Positions 61,501-64,000 of a stretch of DNA of 64,000 bases are shown here, piece after piece (position 1 is the stretch's first letter; each line of letters begins with the position of its first letter). The notes beneath the pieces were generated by a model. It searched no databases and had not been told where the DNA came from. It worked only from the letters and a program-made list of their open reading frames with translations. The translations under genes were made by a program, and so were the position numbers. This stretch comes from Sporichthyaceae bacterium (GTDB lineage: Bacteria > Actinomycetota > Actinomycetes > Sporichthyales > Sporichthyaceae): positions 24,001 to 88,000 of the forward strand of contig DATASX010000016.1 of assembly GCA_036269075.1 (NCBI GenBank), in the 5' to 3' direction.

Positions 61501-63404
61501 GCTTCGTGCGTCCCTTCGGCCGGCGCCGGCCCGGGCGCCTCGGAGTGCTCGAGCACAACCCCGTCATCTTCCTCGGATTGTTCGCCGCCCTCGAATTGTT
61601 CGCCGCCCTCGAAGTCGCCGACCTCGGTCTCGGTGAACGCGACCCCGTCAAGTTCGAGCAGTCGCTCGGCCGCCGGGGTGTCGCCCTCCGGATCGACGTC
61701 GGCCGCGCGGCTGAACCAGAGCCGGGCCTCCTCCATCCGGCCCACCGCCTCGAGCGCCGCGGCGTAGGCGAACCGCAGCCGCGCCAACCAGTCGGTGACC
61801 GCTGTCTCGTTGAGATCCGGGGTCTGCAGTGTGACCACGGCGGCGTCGAGCTGGCCCAGGTCGGCCCGGGCGCCGGCGACGACGATCCGCATCTCGACCG
61901 TTCCGGCGCGGTCCAATCGCTTGGCCTCCGGGTCGGCGGCCATCGCCAAGGTGCGCTCGGGGCGGTCGAGGGCGCGCTCGCAGTCGGCCATCACCGGCCA
62001 GTGTTCGGCGTTGCCCGAGATCCGTCGGGCCGCCCGCAGCTCGGCCAGCGCCTCGGTCCACTTCTCGGCGGCGTAGGCCGCCAGCCCGACGGCTTCCCGA
62101 ATGACGCCGACCCGAGGTCCACAACGTCGGGCAGCCATCGCGTGCTCGTAGGCCGCGTCGGGGTCCTCGTCGATCAGGCGCGCAGCCATCACCAGGTGCT
62201 TGGCCGCCGCCTCGGCGGCCTCAGCCCGCAACGTGGTCAGCTCGCGCAGGACGTCCTTGTCCAACTCGCGACCGGTGATGTCCGCGTCGACGGCCGGACC
62301 CGCCGGACGCGGGGTCGACTCCGCGAAGTCGCGACGCCCCGGGCCGCGGCCGCGGGACTCGACTCCGCCAGGCGCATCCGAGCGTCGCGGCGCCCCACGC
62401 TCCGAGCCTCGAGCAGCATTCGCCCCCCGACGCTCCCCGGGCCCCGCCGGCCGACCGCCGCCACGCGCCTCGGGCCGGTCGCGGCCGACAACTCCTGCCC
62501 CACCGCGGGCCGGTCCACCGGAAGTGCGCGGGCCGCCGGAATTACGCGGGCCGTCCGACCGCTGCGCGTTCACCTCAGCAGCATCGCCGAAGCCGCGGAA
62601 CGCCGATCGCTCGGCCCCCCGCTGGGGCTGGCGTCGACCTGTCGCGGAATCCCCGACCCGGCCGTGTCCCTGGGGGCCCCGCGGGCCGTCGCCGCCCGCA
62701 CCGGCGCGGGGCGGTCTGCCGCTCGGCTGCGCCCCTCGATCGAAACTCCGGCCTTGCCCACCCTCGCGCTGCGGACGCCGAGCCTCATCACCACCGGAAC
62801 CCCCGGGCCGCCCGTGGCTGCCCCCGCGGCCCGTGCCGACGAAGCCACCGGGACGTCCACCTTCACGGTCACCTACCGCACGTCGAGCGGCGCCGTCGCG
62901 GGGAGCGCCGCCGAAACGGGCCTGGCCCTCACCACGCGGAGCACCGCCGGCCCGACCGCCCTCACGGTCACCTACCCGACGTCGAGCGGCGCCGTCGCGG
63001 GGACCACCGTAACGACTCTGCCCGCCGCCTCCCCCACCGGCTGGGCTCTGTCCGCTGCCGAAAGAACGACGAGGCCGGTCCTCAGATCGGCCCGAGGAAG
63101 CGCCGGGAGAATCGGGCGAGCGACGTCCGTTATCGAAATCAGAATTGCCACGGCCACGGAATTCATTTCCGCGCGAAGAATTGCCGCCGGAATCGCCGCG
63201 CGGCGGGCCACCATGCCCGGACCGCCCCGCGCCGGAACCGTACGAGCCCGACGAATTTGCGCCGCGCTTGCCGGGGGCATCGCCTGGTCTGCCGGAGCCT
63301 GTCCGCGGACGACCCGCAGAGTTCGCGGCCGACTTACCTGCCCCGGTCGGACGTGGGCCGCCGCGGGCTTTGCCGCTGCCGGAAGACGGACGTTGCTCGG
63401 ACAT
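61497..63404 (-). CDS. TPR-like protein with long disordered RGG-type N-terminus
   Basis: 635-aa protein. The first roughly 370 residues are low complexity: Gly/Arg/Ser/Pro with RGG-like units and repeats such as GAARRRVGDREGGR (a 99-base DNA period near 62863 and 62962). The C-terminal ~230 residues are helical TPR-like repeats (DPDAAYEHAMAARRCG, WTEALAELRAARR), as in mycobacterial Rv1691. ATG 63404 is the best start. The basic disordered region could bind RNA or condense; it lies just downstream of the rRNA operon. Function unknown. Confidence 0.75.
   Translation of the reverse strand: MSEQRPSSGSGKARGGPRPTGAGKSAANSAGRPRTGSGRPGDAPGKRGANSSGSYGSGAGRSGHGGPPRGDSGGNSSRGNEFRGRGNSDFDNGRRSPDSPGASSGRSEDRPRRSFGSGQSPAGGGGGGQSRYGGPRDGAARRRVGDREGGRAGGAPRGEGQARFGGAPRDGAARRAVGDREGGRPGGFVGTGRGGSHGRPGGSGGDEARRPQREGGQGRSFDRGAQPSGRPPRAGAGGDGPRGPQGHGRVGDSATGRRQPQRGAERSAFRGFGDAAEVNAQRSDGPRNSGGPRTSGGPARGGAGVVGRDRPEARGGGRPAGPGERRGANAARGSERGAPRRSDAPGGVESRGRGPGRRDFAESTPRPAGPAVDADITGRELDKDVLRELTTLRAEAAEAAAKHLVMAARLIDEDPDAAYEHAMAARRCGPRVGVIREAVGLAAYAAEKWTEALAELRAARRISGNAEHWPVMADCERALDRPERTLAMAADPEAKRLDRAGTVEMRIVVAGARADLGQLDAAVVTLQTPDLNETAVTDWLARLRFAYAAALEAVGRMEEARLWFSRAADVDPEGDTPAAERLLELDGVAFTETEVGDFEGGEQFEGGEQSEEDDGVVLEHSEAPGPAPAEGTHEA
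62863..63003 (-). repeat. 99-bp imperfect tandem repeat in the RGG-type region
   Basis: About 40 bases starting TCACGGTCACCTAC recur 99 bases (33 codons) later with few changes, encoding repeated DGAARR(R/A)VGDREGGR units. This points to expansion of the disordered region by tandem duplication. Confidence 0.75.
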
Positions 63405-63435
63405 CTGCACACCTCGACTATTCGAACCGGACACG

Positions 63436-63474
63436 CAAAAAGCGATAGGGGCCGCCATTCGGCGACCCCTATCG
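63436..63474 (-). terminator. rRNA operon terminator
   Basis: On the minus strand CGATAGGGG and CCCCTATCG form a 9-bp stem, continued by CGCC/GGCG inside with one mismatch, and followed by a TTTTT run (63441-63437). A textbook intrinsic terminator just after the 5S gene. It lies 32 bases before the TPR gene start, so that gene needs its own promoter or read-through. Confidence 0.92.
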
Positions 63475-63481
63475 AAAGAAT

Positions 63482-63598
63482 GTCCGGCGGCGTCCTACTC
63501 TCCCACACCGTCACCAGTGCAGTACCATCGGCGCTGAAGGGCTTAGCTTCCGGGTTCGGAATGGAGCCGGGCGTTTCCCCTTCGCCATGACCGCCGAA
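63482..63598 (-). rRNA. rrf: 5S ribosomal RNA
   Basis: The minus strand reads like an actinobacterial 5S: TTCGGCGGTCATGGCGAAGG at the 5' end, CCGAACCCGGAAGCTAAGCC in the middle and GGGAGAGTAGGACGCCGCCG near the 3' end. About 117 nt; ends are placed by helix I pairing and may be off by a few bases. Confidence 0.95.
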
Positions 63599-63713
63599 AC
63601 TCTATTGAGATATCGTCGCGCGCTCCCGGAGGAGCAGCGACCCGACCGTATCTCGGGAACTGCACAGTGGACGCGTAGCAAAAATTCACGACACTCGAAG
63701 AGTGAGAGTGAGT
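63599..63713 (-). other. 23S-5S internal transcribed spacer
   Basis: About 115 bases between the 23S 3' end and 5S. Contains GAGTGAG-type repeats (CACTCTCACTCTTCG on the minus strand) but no tRNA gene. Confidence 0.75.

Positions 63714-64000
<287 letters not shown>

Overview
The window is high-GC actinobacterial chromosome. Nearly every base lies in a gene, GTG and TTG starts are common, and 4-base ATGA/GTGA gene overlaps are frequent. The gene set mixes mycobacterial hallmarks (an imuA'-imuB-dnaE2 SOS mutasome, a complete mce operon, the whiB1/pdtaS convergent pair, a glycerol-3-phosphate-phosphatase-type HAD gene beside a TPR gene) with streptomycete ones (nickel SOD with SodX, sigR-rsrA, aroA-rsgA-hisN, a DUF6104 gene). 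This points to a free-living Actinomycetia outside both genera; Frankiales/Sporichthyales-type lineages fit, but that placement is inference. No phage, IS element, integrase, CRISPR array or tRNA was found, so the window is essentially core chromosome. LAYOUT: 1-4.3 kb is the SOS mutagenesis cassette (minus strand) with two perfect LexA boxes. 4.4-8.5 kb is a tightly coupled plus-strand cluster of a CitE-like lyase, an unrecognised conserved protein, an adenylosuccinate-lyase-like enzyme and a PLP deaminase/desulfhydrase. 8.8-12.2 kb holds a small Cys/His protein, an argininosuccinate-lyase-like enzyme, a DUF427 protein and serS. 12.4-16.9 kb is a beta-oxidation block (thiolase, FadB-like enzyme, enoyl-CoA hydratase). 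17-19.5 kb has a secreted lipase and an acyl-ACP desaturase. 20-29.3 kb is the mce lipid-import operon (yrbEA, yrbEB, mceA-F, one Mce-associated gene), divergent from an acyl-CoA-ligase-like gene and a carotenoid-type FAD oxidoreductase. 33-41.5 kb carries a phosphate transporter with a candidate PHO box, kgd, an rRNA methyltransferase, a quinone-reductase-like MDR protein and sodX/sodN. 42.4-53 kb has whiB1, pdtaS, a DUF2785 gene, bioF-bioD-bioB, a DUF3311/SSS monocarboxylate permease pair, bsaP and several small conserved genes. 53-61.5 kb has an HD-GYP protein, the 24-residue ribosomal protein bL37, rsrA-sigR with a consensus SigR promoter, aroA-rsgA, hisN and a HAD phosphatase. 61.5-64 kb has a TPR protein with a long disordered RGG-like region, then 5S rRNA with its terminator and the 3' end of 23S rRNA. 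MAIN NOVELTY CANDIDATE: in several operons the gap between two cistrons is bridged by a tiny open reading frame whose start overlaps the upstream stop (where an upstream gene abuts) and whose stop overlaps the downstream start (ATGA or GTGA). In the mce operon four of these are exactly 26 residues long: two in tandem between mceA and mceB (a 77-bp duplication), one between mceD and mceE, and one before the Mce-associated gene. Related elements precede an enoyl-CoA hydratase (53 residues, twice the 27-codon length), bioF (fused in frame), bioB (21 residues) and the unknown gene after citE (14 residues). Most begin with a shared GAGCGAGC-rich DNA motif encoding MSE-R/L-S/A-type N-termini. They look like a dispersed translational relay element that spreads between cistrons while preserving coupling.
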